Shown: one piece after another, positions 9,884-17,518 of the stretch | Position numbering within the stretch: the stretch's first letter is position 1 | Layout of the letters: every line of letters begins with the position of its first letter | Made by a program: the position numbers and the translations under genes | Notes under the pieces: generated by a model | The model's input: only the letters and a program-made list of their open reading frames with translations | Told to the model about the DNA's origin: nothing | Database searches by the model: none | Source: Chryseobacterium sp. FH2 | GTDB lineage: Bacteria > Bacteroidota > Bacteroidia > Flavobacteriales > Weeksellaceae | Length of the DNA: 64,000 nucleotides | Assembly (NCBI RefSeq): GCF_001045455.1 | Contig: NZ_LFNE01000009.1 | Span: 78,495 to 142,494, forward strand | Reading direction: 5' to 3'

Positions 9884-10915
9884 ATGAAAAAGCTAATTTT
9901 AAGTTTAGCTATCGTAGCATCAGCTTTTGTTTTCGGACAGAAAGAAGATGTAAATGCTAAATTACAAGGTGCTAATAAAGCAGCTATGGATGCATACAAT
10001 GCAAAGAACTACGCAGGTGCGGCTCCTAAGTTTATGGAAGTTTATGACTTGCTGAAAGCGAACGGACAAGATGACAAAATGTATATGTATTATGCTGGAT
10101 TGAGCTATGCATTGGCTAATGACAATGATTCTGCGATTAAAATTTATACAGATTTAATTAATTCTGGTTATACAGGTGTTCAGACAACTTATACTGCAAA
10201 AGATACTAAGACAGGGCAAGTTGCTAATTATGACAAGCAGACCTGGGAATTGTTGAAAAAATCTTCTCCAAAAGATTATTCTGATTTTAAAACTGAGCAG
10301 ACTAAAAGTGTAGAACCGGATTTATATGAAACTTTATCAACTTTATTGCTAAATGCCAAAAAGAATGATGAAGCAGTAGCTCTTATTGAAAAAGGTTTAG
10401 CTAAATTTCCAAACAATGCAAAGCTTAAAGAAGCTCAGGGAACTGCGCTTTATGCATCTGGTAACACAGAAAAATTTATGCAGAACCTGAAAGAGCAATT
10501 AGCTAAAAATCCTAATGATGCTACAAACTGGTACAATTTAGGAGTTTTACAATCTAAAGATCCTGCTACAGCAGCTGATGCGGAAGCTTCATTCAAAAAA
10601 GCAATTGAGCTTAAACCGGACTTTGCTAATGCTTACCAAAATTTAGTGTATACAACTATTGGTGATGATACAAAGGCTGTAGAGGAAATCAATGCACTTA
10701 GAAAAGCTAAGCCGGATGATGCAACAAAGCTTATTGAAGCTAGAAAAGCTAGATTTGAAAAAGCTTTACCATATGCAGAAAGCTGGTATAAAGCTTTACC
10801 GGAAAGCATTGATGCTGTTTCTACCCTGAAAGATATTTATAATCTTACTAAAAATCAAACAAAAGCTGCTGAAATGAAAGCTAAAGAAGCTGCTCTTCAA
10901 GCTAAGGCGAAATAA
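9884..10915 (+). CDS. Secreted tetratricopeptide-repeat protein
   Basis: 343 residues from ATG 9884 (GTG at 9878 is just upstream in frame but breaks the signal peptide). MKKLILSLAIVASAFVFGQ is a typical Bacteroidota signal peptide. Several TPR motifs are visible, for example AMDAYNAKNYAGAAPKFMEV and NWYNLGVLQSKDPATAADAE. Ala/Lys-rich, probably periplasmic. It starts 30 nt after gyrA and ends at a strong terminator, so it may be the tail of a gyrA transcript. TPR proteins scaffold other proteins; no partner can be named here. Confidence 0.85.
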   Translation: MKKLILSLAIVASAFVFGQKEDVNAKLQGANKAAMDAYNAKNYAGAAPKFMEVYDLLKANGQDDKMYMYYAGLSYALANDNDSAIKIYTDLINSGYTGVQTTYTAKDTKTGQVANYDKQTWELLKKSSPKDYSDFKTEQTKSVEPDLYETLSTLLLNAKKNDEAVALIEKGLAKFPNNAKLKEAQGTALYASGNTEKFMQNLKEQLAKNPNDATNWYNLGVLQSKDPATAADAEASFKKAIELKPDFANAYQNLVYTTIGDDTKAVEEINALRKAKPDDATKLIEARKARFEKALPYAESWYKALPESIDAVSTLKDIYNLTKNQTKAAEMKAKEAALQAKAK

Positions 10916-10934
10916 TAATTAATAAATATATATA

Positions 10935-10966
10935 AAAACCCGAAGCAAAAAATTGCTTCGGGTTTT
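10935..10966 (+). terminator. Strong intrinsic terminator
   Basis: Perfect 14-bp inverted repeat (10935-10948 with 10953-10966), loop AAAA, ending in TTTT. Closes the gyrA-TPR region. Confidence 0.9.
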
Positions 10967-11145
10967 ATATTATTAGGAAGCTCACTTTAGCCTGTTTTTA
11001 AAACTTAGATAACCAACTCTAATATTCTTAGCTACTTAACAAAAGTTTTTGAGGGCTAAAAAGTAAATTTAATTTTCGACTAAATGATCAGTAATTTTCC
11101 GATTATTATCCTTAAAAATCAACAGTAAAATTCTCTGTAATTCCG

Positions 11146-11153
11146 TATCTTTG
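11146..11153 (+). promoter_or_regulatory. menB promoter, -7 box TATCTTTG
   Basis: Perfect TAnnTTTG 17 nt before the menB ATG, giving a very short leader of about 12 nt. Confidence 0.6.
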
Positions 11154-11170
11154 GGAAAAATTTTTACAAG

Positions 11171-12007
11171 ATGATCGAGTGGAAAACCGTCAAAGAATAC
11201 GAGGATATTACTTATAAAAAATGCAATGGTGTAGCGAGAATTGCTTTCAACAGACCGGAAATTCGTAATGCTTTCAGACCTAAAACTACTTCAGAATTAT
11301 ATGATGCTTTTTATGATGCTTCAGAAGATCCTTCAATTGGGGTAGTGTTACTTTCAGGAGAAGGGCCAAGTCCAAAAGACGGTGGTTGGGCTTTTTGTAG
11401 TGGGGGTGACCAGAAAGCGAGAGGTAACCAGGGATATGTAGGTGAAGATGGTAGACATCGTTTGAATATTTTGGAAGTTCAGCGTTTGATTCGCTTTATG
11501 CCAAAAGTTGTTATCGCGGTTGTTCCGGGATGGGCAGTTGGCGGAGGCCATTCTCTTCATGTAGTTTGTGATTTGACTTTAGCGAGTAAAGAACACGCAA
11601 TTTTCAAGCAAACTGATGCTGATGTTACAAGTTTTGATGGTGGCTATGGTTCTGCTTATTTGGCTAAAATGGTTGGACAGAAAAAAGCTCGTGAAATTTT
11701 CTTTTTAGGCAGAAATTATTCTGCTCAGGAAGCTTTAGAAATGGGAATGGTAAATGCTGTTATTCCTCATGATGAATTGGAAAATACAGCTTACGAATGG
11801 GCTCAGGAAATTTTAGCAAAATCCCCGACTTCTATCAGAATGCTGAAATTTGCCATGAATCTTACAGACGACGGAATGGTTGGCCAGCAGGTTTTCGCAG
11901 GAGAAGCCACTCGTTTGGCTTATATGACAGAAGAAGCAAAAGAGGGTAGAAATGCATTCCTGGAAAAAAGAAAGCCGGATTTCGGAAAAGATCAATGGAT
12001 ATCATAA
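11171..12007 (+). CDS. menB: 1,4-dihydroxy-2-naphthoyl-CoA synthase
   Basis: Crotonase-family enzyme closing the second ring of the menaquinone naphthoquinone. 278 residues, full length. Motifs: CSGGDQKARG (oxyanion and substrate loop), VPGWAVGGGHSLHVVCDLTL and SFDGGYGSAYLAKMVGQKKA. The active-site segment reads KQTDADVTSFDGG, with the Asp found in bicarbonate-independent (M. tuberculosis-type) MenB rather than the Gly of the E. coli bicarbonate-using type. It precedes menA by 91 nt; the gap holds a heptad-repeat hairpin. Confidence 0.96.
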   Translation: MIEWKTVKEYEDITYKKCNGVARIAFNRPEIRNAFRPKTTSELYDAFYDASEDPSIGVVLLSGEGPSPKDGGWAFCSGGDQKARGNQGYVGEDGRHRLNILEVQRLIRFMPKVVIAVVPGWAVGGGHSLHVVCDLTLASKEHAIFKQTDADVTSFDGGYGSAYLAKMVGQKKAREIFFLGRNYSAQEALEMGMVNAVIPHDELENTAYEWAQEILAKSPTSIRMLKFAMNLTDDGMVGQQVFAGEATRLAYMTEEAKEGRNAFLEKRKPDFGKDQWIS

Positions 12008-12010
12008 CAT

Positions 12011-12094
12011 AAGAAGTTAGAGGTTAGAATTTAGATATTAGACTTACACAGTTTTAAAATTTAACTTCTGACTTCTAATATCTAACATCTAAAT
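12011..12094. repeat. Inverted heptad-repeat array in menB-menA gap
   Basis: The left arm is four 7-nt units of the form TTAGANN (TTAGAGG TTAGAAT; TTAGATA TTAGACT). The right arm is the complementary set (CTTCTGA CTTCTAA; TATCTAA CATCTAA). The arms can fold into a long imperfect hairpin. A related array occurs at 19240-19300. It carries no T run, so it is not a classical terminator. Confidence 0.6.
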
Positions 12095-12098
12095 ATTT

Positions 12099-13028
12099 AT
12101 GTCAGATTGGATAAAAGCCGCAAGGCTTAGAACATTGCCGCTTTCTTTAAGCGGAATTATAATGGGAGCTTTCATTGCAAAATGGAGGCTTTATGGTGAA
12201 GGTGGAATTTGGGATTGGAAGATTTTTGCATTGGCATTGATCGTGACTTTGCTCTATCAGGTTCTTTCCAATTATGCAAATGATTACGGAGACGGTGTAA
12301 AGGGAACGGATGCCAAAAGAGTATCAGAAGCAGAAGCCAGAGCAGTTGCTTCCGGAAAAATTACGGCAAAACAAATGCGAAATGCAGTTATTCTTTTCTC
12401 AGTTTTATCTTTTGCAGCGACAATTGCACTTTTATATGTGGCTTTCGTTCCGGAATATATGAATGAATTTTACATTTTCATCGGATTGGGAGTGGCTTGT
12501 ATTTTAGCGGCGATAGGGTATACAGTTGGTAAAAAGCCTTACGGATACATGGGATTGGGAGATCTTTTCGTGTTTGTATTTTTTGGATTGGTTTCTGTTT
12601 GCGGAAGTTATTTTTTGTTTACAAAATCGTTCAGCTGGGACATGTTATTGCCCGGAGCAGCGATCGGAATGATGAGTATGGCTGTTTTGAATCTTAATAA
12701 TATGAGAGACATTGAAAGCGATAAGTTATCCGGTAAAAATAGTTTTGCTTTAAGAATCGGTTTCAAAAATGCGATGATTTATGAGATGATTTTGTTGCAG
12801 CTTCCTTTAGTTTTAATACTTATATTTTTAGGAATAAATGGTTTTATTCAGGCTCAGAATTATTATGTTTTCATCGTAATGATTTTACTGTTTCCTCTAG
12901 CTAAACTAAGAAGAAGCATTATGTCCGTAAAAGAACCAAAGGAATTAGATCCATTTTTGAAACAAGTGGGAATTATGACCTTTGTAATGGCAATTCTTAC
13001 AGCAATTGGACTGAATTTTTTTAACTAA
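12099..13028 (+). CDS. menA: 1,4-dihydroxy-2-naphthoate polyprenyltransferase
   Basis: UbiA-family membrane prenyltransferase that attaches the isoprenoid tail to DHNA in menaquinone synthesis. 309 residues with about eight to nine hydrophobic helices. The two Asp-rich prenyl-diphosphate sites are visible as NYANDYGDGVKGTD (near residues 61-74) and NNMRDIESDKLSGK. The opening WIKAARLRTLPLSLSGIIMG is characteristic of MenA. Its position after menB supports the assignment. Confidence 0.96.
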   Translation: MSDWIKAARLRTLPLSLSGIIMGAFIAKWRLYGEGGIWDWKIFALALIVTLLYQVLSNYANDYGDGVKGTDAKRVSEAEARAVASGKITAKQMRNAVILFSVLSFAATIALLYVAFVPEYMNEFYIFIGLGVACILAAIGYTVGKKPYGYMGLGDLFVFVFFGLVSVCGSYFLFTKSFSWDMLLPGAAIGMMSMAVLNLNNMRDIESDKLSGKNSFALRIGFKNAMIYEMILLQLPLVLILIFLGINGFIQAQNYYVFIVMILLFPLAKLRRSIMSVKEPKELDPFLKQVGIMTFVMAILTAIGLNFFN

Positions 13029-13030
13029 AT

Positions 13031-13153
13031 ATGTTCATCATGAGTTCGAATATTTACGGTGAAGTTCAAATGCTTATCAGAAAACCGATTGAAGGTATTT
13101 TTGAAGCATTTATTCCATGTTTGTCGAAAATTACATATAACATTCAAAATTAA
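13031..13153 (+). pseudogene. Remnant of an SRPBCC (AHSA1-like) gene
   Basis: A 40-codon ORF between menA and the MBL-fold gene. The start, MSSNIYGEVQMLIRKPIEGI followed by FEAFI, matches the first strand and helix of SRPBCC/START-like proteins ('v.i.kP.e.VfeaF.dP..'), but the similarity stops at about residue 28 and a stop comes at 40, where an intact gene would run about 150 residues. It reads as the 5' stub left by a deletion. A complete SRPBCC gene exists at 59349-59822. Confidence 0.5.
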
Positions 13154-13160
13154 ATTAAAA

Positions 13161-13847
13161 ATGAAAATACAATACTTAGGACAAAACTGTTTCTTGTTCA
13201 CTTATAAAGGCAAAACGATTTTATGCGACCCTTTCTACAACTATAAAAAAGCAGAATCAGGGTTTGATATTTCAGCTCAGAAAATCGATTATATTTTATT
13301 GACTCACGCGCACGGAGATCATATTGCAGATGTGGAGGAGGTATTGCAGTTTCATCCTGAAGCAACGATTATCGCTGTTCCGGAAATCTGCGGATATTTC
13401 AAAAATGCAAAAAATAAAGATGATGTGAACTTAGGTGGGTCGGCAAAAATCGATGATCTTAAAATTTCTATGGTTCCGGCTCACCACACAAGCTCTTTCC
13501 CTGACGGAAGCTACGGTGGTGTTCCCGTAGGATATATTTTCAGGCTTCCTGAAGGTAAAAACGTTTATTTGGCAGGTGATACAGGAGTAATGGCGGATAT
13601 GGAATTATTTCCAAGATTATACGGGAAGTTAGACTTATCCATTCTTCCGATCGGCAGTCACTACACAATGTGTCCTAGAAAAGCGGCTTTTGCAGCAGCA
13701 GAACTATTAAAAACTCCAAAAGTTATCGGATGTCATTTTGATACTTTCCCTGCGATTGAAATTAATCACGAAAGTGCATTGAAGCATTTTACGGATAAAG
13801 ATGTAGAGCTTGTTTTACCGAAATTAGGCGAGACGTTCGAATTTTAA
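13161..13847 (+). CDS. UPF0173-type metallo-beta-lactamase-fold hydrolase
   Basis: 228 residues from ATG 13161 (MKIQYLGQNCFLFTYKGK). The frame extends upstream to a GTG at 13059, but that part is Lys/His-rich and unlike the family. The zinc-binding motif appears as LLTHAHGDHIADV, followed by MVPAHHTSSFPDG and the later AGDTGVMADM and GCHFDTFP metal ligands. Single-domain metal-dependent hydrolase, cytoplasmic, substrate unknown. Its 3' end faces the oppositely transcribed SRP RNA gene. Confidence 0.88.
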   Translation: MKIQYLGQNCFLFTYKGKTILCDPFYNYKKAESGFDISAQKIDYILLTHAHGDHIADVEEVLQFHPEATIIAVPEICGYFKNAKNKDDVNLGGSAKIDDLKISMVPAHHTSSFPDGSYGGVPVGYIFRLPEGKNVYLAGDTGVMADMELFPRLYGKLDLSILPIGSHYTMCPRKAAFAAAELLKTPKVIGCHFDTFPAIEINHESALKHFTDKDVELVLPKLGETFEF

Positions 13848-13949
13848 ATAAATAGTAAAGGTAATTTGAAAATTGGAATTGAAATGTCGGAAAGTTTAGG
13901 CCTAAAAAAAGATAATCTTCAAATTACCTTACTTCAACTTAAACCAATA

Positions 13950-14048
13950 AAAAATGGCAAGCTACCTAAATCACACCGCTACGACCGATTACCTTTGCTG
14001 CGTTCCCACCCTGGAGGATTCTCAGGAGCTGGTTGTTTAGGACTTGCC
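13950..14048 (-). ncRNA. ffs: Signal recognition particle RNA (4.5S-like)
   Basis: Read on the minus strand, the RNA begins GGCAAGUCCUAAAC and ends GUUUAGG-like/UAGCUUGCC: the ends pair (GGCAAG with CUUGCC, UCCUAAA with UUUAGG). The apex reads CCAGG-GU-GGGA-AC-GCAGC, a GNRA (GGGA) tetraloop flanked by the conserved CAGG and GCAGC sides of the Ffh-binding internal loops. After the 3' arm a T run (AUUUUUU) at 13955-13949 acts as terminator. A good promoter ends just upstream of the first base. About 93 nt plus tail, normal for a small bacterial SRP RNA. It pairs with Ffh to target nascent membrane proteins. Confidence 0.82.
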
Positions 14049-14052
14049 GTTG

Positions 14053-14083
14053 CAAAGGTAGGAATAAATTATAAACTTCAAAA
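14053..14083 (-). promoter_or_regulatory. ffs promoter, TTTTG-N18-TACCTTTG
   Basis: On the minus strand the -33 TTTG (14082-14079) and -7 TACCTTTG (14060-14053) are 18 nt apart, one short of the usual 19-21. The expected start is at about 14048, exactly where the outer SRP stem begins. Confidence 0.75.
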
Positions 14084-14179
14084 TAAAATCAAAGAAAAAT
14101 AATCTGAAAAATCCTTTGATAAAGCTAAATTGCTGAAATTTAGGCCAATAATTTTTCAAATTTTTCTAAAAAATTAAAT

Positions 14180-14776
14180 ATGACTAAAAGCCCATCTATA
14201 TTAGGAATTATACTTTTTATCGCTACAATGATTGTTTTCTTTGTAGTATATTCTTTTTTTTCGGGTATCAATTATTTTGATATTTCATTGAAAACCAATG
14301 CATTTGTGTTGCCTATTTTATATGCGCTTACAGCGTTTTGGTCTGTAAAATCTTATTGGAATGATCACAAGGTAAGTTTCAGAGAAGCTTTCAAAAGAGC
14401 ATTTGTACCCATGTTTATTGGTGGGATTTTGTCGGTTTTCAGTATTTATGTGTTTTTAAACTTTGTTGATACGGATGCAAAAAAACTGTTAAACTATCAA
14501 TATGTAACAAGACAAAAATCAGAATTGGATAAAGAATATATTTCTGCCAAAAAGATTTTAAAACACCAAAAAGATATTGATGAACTAGAAGAAAAATACA
14601 AAGAAGGACTTCAGAGATTCAATCCTGCGGCAATAAAAGGAAAAGATATGCTTACAGCAAGTCATTTTTCAGGATATTTTGCAGCAATTCTTATATTTTA
14701 CGTAGTTTTGTCAGTGTTTTTTGGAGCATTTTTCAGAACGAAAACGATTCAGCCCGAAGAGACAACCCAAGAATAA
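14180..14776 (+). CDS. DUF4199 family membrane protein
   Basis: 198 residues. Hydrophobic helices at about 7-28, 38-54, 75-95 and 163-185, with a charged coiled-coil-like region (about 105-150, Lys/Glu-rich) between the third and fourth. The pattern 'VSFREAFKRAFVPMFIGGIL' is the DUF4199 signature. Members commonly sit directly upstream of a family 2 glycosyltransferase, as here (17 nt spacing), so a joint role in lipid-linked sugar handling is a reasonable guess. No reaction is known. Confidence 0.8.
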   Translation: MTKSPSILGIILFIATMIVFFVVYSFFSGINYFDISLKTNAFVLPILYALTAFWSVKSYWNDHKVSFREAFKRAFVPMFIGGILSVFSIYVFLNFVDTDAKKLLNYQYVTRQKSELDKEYISAKKILKHQKDIDELEEKYKEGLQRFNPAAIKGKDMLTASHFSGYFAAILIFYVVLSVFFGAFFRTKTIQPEETTQE

Positions 14777-14793
14777 TTTTTATTAAAAATTAA

Positions 14794-15744
14794 ATGAATT
14801 TATCTATAGTTATTCCGTTATTGAATGAAGAAGCCTCTCTGGAAGAGCTTTTTTCGAGGATTGATAATGTTTGCAAATCCAGTAACTTATCTTATGAAAT
14901 CTGGTTTGTAGATGACGGAAGTACAGATTTATCGTGGAGTATTATTGAAAATTTAAAAGTTCAGCATCCTCAAATCCACGGAATAAAATTTTCCAAAAAT
15001 TACGGAAAATCTCAGGCACTTCATGCGGCGTTTGAAAGAACAAACGGCGATGTAATTATTACAATGGATGCTGATTTACAGGATTTTCCGGAAGAAATTC
15101 CAGAATTGTATTCAATGGTTATTAATGAAAATTATGACATTGTTTCGGGCTGGAAAAAGAAGCGTTTTGATAATGTAATGACGAAAAATGTTCCGTCAAA
15201 ACTATTCAACGCTGCGGCAAGAAAAGTTTCGGGAGTGGAGCTTCACGATTTCAATTGCGGATTAAAGGCTTATAAAAAACAGGTTGTAAAAACGATTGAT
15301 GTTTATGGAGATATGCACCGTTATATTCCGGTTTTGGCTGCAAATGCAGGTTTCAGAAGAATTACGGAAAAAGAGGTTCAGCACCAGGCGAGACCTTACG
15401 GAACTTCAAAATTCGGAACAGAAAGATTTATCAGAGGTTTCTTAGATTTAGTAACACTTTGGTTTGTAAGTCGTTTTGGCGGGAGACCGATGCATTTCTT
15501 TGGAGCGGTTGGAACTTTAATGTTTATCGTTGGTTTCCTTTCTGCACTTTGGTTGGGAATTTCAAAATTAATTGATGTTGCAAGAGGAATTTACGGACAT
15601 TTAATTACGAATAATCCTTGGTTTTTTATAGCTTTAACGATGATGATAATGGGTACTTTGCTTTTCATTGCAGGCTTTTTAGGAGAAATGATTATCAGAA
15701 CAAATAGAGAGCATAAGAATTATAATATTGATGAAGTGATTTAG
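14794..15744 (+). CDS. Family 2 glycosyltransferase, polyprenyl-phosphate type
   Basis: 316 residues. An N-terminal GT-A domain carries the nucleotide-sugar motifs FVDDGSTDLSW (about residues 40-50) and ITMDADLQDFPEEI (about 90). FNCGLKAYKKQVV and DMHRYIPVLAANAGF follow, as in dolichyl/undecaprenyl-phosphate mannose or glucose transferases. Two C-terminal membrane helices (about 233-255 and 268-290) anchor it to the inner membrane. Likely product: a polyprenyl-phosphate-linked sugar used by GT-C enzymes. The donor sugar cannot be read from sequence. Confidence 0.88.
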   Translation: MNLSIVIPLLNEEASLEELFSRIDNVCKSSNLSYEIWFVDDGSTDLSWSIIENLKVQHPQIHGIKFSKNYGKSQALHAAFERTNGDVIITMDADLQDFPEEIPELYSMVINENYDIVSGWKKKRFDNVMTKNVPSKLFNAAARKVSGVELHDFNCGLKAYKKQVVKTIDVYGDMHRYIPVLAANAGFRRITEKEVQHQARPYGTSKFGTERFIRGFLDLVTLWFVSRFGGRPMHFFGAVGTLMFIVGFLSALWLGISKLIDVARGIYGHLITNNPWFFIALTMMIMGTLLFIAGFLGEMIIRTNREHKNYNIDEVI

Positions 15745-15745
15745 A

Positions 15746-15841
15746 ATAAAGCTAAGCAAATATTTAGTATTTTTCTCTTTACTAATTATTGTATTTTCTT
15801 GTAAATCAAATAAATTGAAAGGTTCTTGGGAATTTATATAA
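15746..15841 (+). pseudogene. Remnant of a lipoprotein gene
   Basis: A 31-codon open stretch after the GT2 stop reads IKLSKYLVFFSLLIIVFSCK followed by SNKLKGSWEFI and a stop. It is a complete-looking lipoprotein signal (lipobox IVFSC) plus the start of a lipocalin-like mature region (L.GsWe). It has no ATG, GTG or TTG start in frame and ends after 12 mature residues, so it looks like a decayed gene. Evidence is pattern only. Confidence 0.4.
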
Positions 15842-15926
15842 TTTGTTGTTGTCATCAGTTTCAGAACATTCAAATACTTGGTTTTACAGAAAAATAAAAA
15901 AATAAATATAATGTAGCCTTCTGAGT

Positions 15927-16658
15927 ATGAGTAAAAAAAGTTGTTTAAACTGTGGTCATACAATTTCCGGTGAGTTTTGTTCTCATTGCGGACAAAAATC
16001 TGACACCGCAAGAATAACTCCGAATTCACTCATTAAAAATGATATTCTGGGTTCGGTCTGGCATGTGGAGGGTAAATTTTTTAATACATTAAAAGATATT
16101 TTATTCAGGCCCGGAAAAACGGCAATGGATTATATTTCAGGAAAAAGAATCAGATACAACAATTTTATATCATTGTTACTGATTCTTTTTGGTTTTAATG
16201 TGCTTAGTTATCATTATTATGAAAAATTTGCTCCGGCGGAAACCCTTACAGAAGATACCTTATATGTCAAAGATTTTTTCTCAAAATATTCCAAAATAAT
16301 ACTGTTTGTCATCATCCCGATGTTGGCAGCAAATGGTTATTTTCTTTTTAAAAGAATAAAATTGAATATTGCAGAGCATTTTATCATAGGAACAGTGGGG
16401 CTTTTAGGAATTTTAATCATATTTTTGTTGAGTGATATTGTAAGTCTGATAGGTTTGTGGAAACCTTTCTCACAGATTTTTAATATTATTGATAAAATAT
16501 TATTCGGTCTTTCTATTCTTTTTCCCGCGCTCACATATTGGAATGCCTTTAAAAATTTGTACTCAATACCAGGTTTACTTTGGAGAGTATTAATCCTTTA
16601 TGTTTTAATGGGAATAGAAAGTCTTATAATAATTTTAATGTTATACAGGATATTTTAA
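15927..16658 (+). CDS. DUF3667 membrane protein with zinc ribbon
   Basis: 243 residues. The N-terminus carries a zinc ribbon, CLNCGHTISGEFCSHCGQK, followed by the DUF3667 signature GKFFNTLKDILFRPGKTAMDYISGKR. The rest holds about five hydrophobic helices, of which the last four (about 118-240) are closely spaced. Inner-membrane protein with a cytoplasmic zinc-binding head; role unknown. It lies 7 nt upstream of the DUF2807 lipoprotein gene, so the two are co-transcribed. Confidence 0.8.
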   Translation: MSKKSCLNCGHTISGEFCSHCGQKSDTARITPNSLIKNDILGSVWHVEGKFFNTLKDILFRPGKTAMDYISGKRIRYNNFISLLLILFGFNVLSYHYYEKFAPAETLTEDTLYVKDFFSKYSKIILFVIIPMLAANGYFLFKRIKLNIAEHFIIGTVGLLGILIIFLLSDIVSLIGLWKPFSQIFNIIDKILFGLSILFPALTYWNAFKNLYSIPGLLWRVLILYVLMGIESLIIILMLYRIF

Positions 16659-16665
16659 ATTAAAT

Positions 16666-17367
16666 ATGAAAAATACATTTTACACATTTATACTTTTAGC
16701 GGTAGTATCATGCGGAAAAGTTTCCCCGGAAGGAAATATTGAAAGAAAAGATGTAGATGTTTCTGAATTTGTAAATTTAGATTTAGACGGAAAGTTTCGT
16801 GTATTTTATGCAAAAGGGCCTAAAGATTTTATAGAGATAGAAACATATCCAAATGTTGCCAATAATCTGGATGTTGGTGTAAAAGATAAAACACTTTCCA
16901 TCAAAGAAAAACGAGGAACGAAAGGTGTTGATTTTTATAATGTAACGATTTATTCAAAATATAATCTTGAGAAAGTCGCCATTTCTGATTCTGTGGAAAT
17001 GAATATTTCGAGCGAAATTAAGACTGACAATTTTAGGCTGAATTTAAAAAATAATGCTACATTTATGGGATCGATAAACTCAAGAAGAGCAGAAGTCGAA
17101 ATGCTGAACCGAAGTAAGGCAAATTTTCGAGGTCAGACAAAAAATGCAGTTATAAAAGTTTCAGACACAGCAAGTTTGATTGCTCCTTACTGGAAAATTG
17201 AAAACCTGAATATCGATTCTAAAAACGGAAATTATGCAGAAGTAAATGTAAAAGATTCATTGAAAGGGCATATCCAGAATACTGCAAAGTTTGTTTATTA
17301 TAATGACCCAATCAGAGCGTTTAAAATAGATAAAACAACGAAGGTTGAGAATAAGAAATTAGATTAA
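16666..17367 (+). CDS. DUF2807 (GIN domain) lipoprotein
   Basis: 233 residues. Signal peptide with lipobox AVVSC gives a lipoprotein. The mature protein is a repetitive beta-rich domain of the DUF2807 or 'head GIN' type: FVNLDLDGKFRVFYAKGP, then IETYPNVANNLDVGVKDKTL, then rungs such as VAISDSVEMN and LNLKNNATFMG. Such proteins form right-handed beta-helix-like shells at the cell surface or in the periplasm. Their function is not established. Confidence 0.82.
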   Translation: MKNTFYTFILLAVVSCGKVSPEGNIERKDVDVSEFVNLDLDGKFRVFYAKGPKDFIEIETYPNVANNLDVGVKDKTLSIKEKRGTKGVDFYNVTIYSKYNLEKVAISDSVEMNISSEIKTDNFRLNLKNNATFMGSINSRRAEVEMLNRSKANFRGQTKNAVIKVSDTASLIAPYWKIENLNIDSKNGNYAEVNVKDSLKGHIQNTAKFVYYNDPIRAFKIDKTTKVENKKLD

Positions 17368-17392
17368 AAGGGTTGCAGATAAAAACGCTATT

Positions 17393-17469
17393 TGTCATTC
17401 AGGATGAAATGTAGTGAAGAATCTGTAAAAAAATAGTCAAACACATTCTTCTTCCTTAAAAAGACAGAA
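17393..17469. repeat. REP-like degenerate palindrome
   Basis: Left arm TGTCATTCAGGATGAAATGT continuing AGTGAAGAATCT (17393-17424); right arm a decayed inverted copy (ACATTCTTC..., ending GACAGAAT, 17441-17470). It belongs to the same family as the repeats at 22749-22838 and 48893-48978. Confidence 0.55.
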
Positions 17470-17518
17470 TTAAATAAAATTGGAACTTTACAAACTATAA
17501 AAGAAACAAAATACAAAT

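Noticed and set aside
12011..12094. Possible CRISPR-like array from repeated 7-nt units
   Set aside because: Units are 7 nt with no spacers and no cas genes are present.
13866..14102. 78-codon plus-strand ORF
   Set aside because: Lies antisense over the SRP RNA; its composition follows the RNA stems and it resembles no protein family.
15679..16029. 116-codon minus-strand ORF
   Set aside because: Overlaps the ends of the GT2 and DUF3667 genes and the lipoprotein remnant on the other strand; composition is random for AT-rich DNA.
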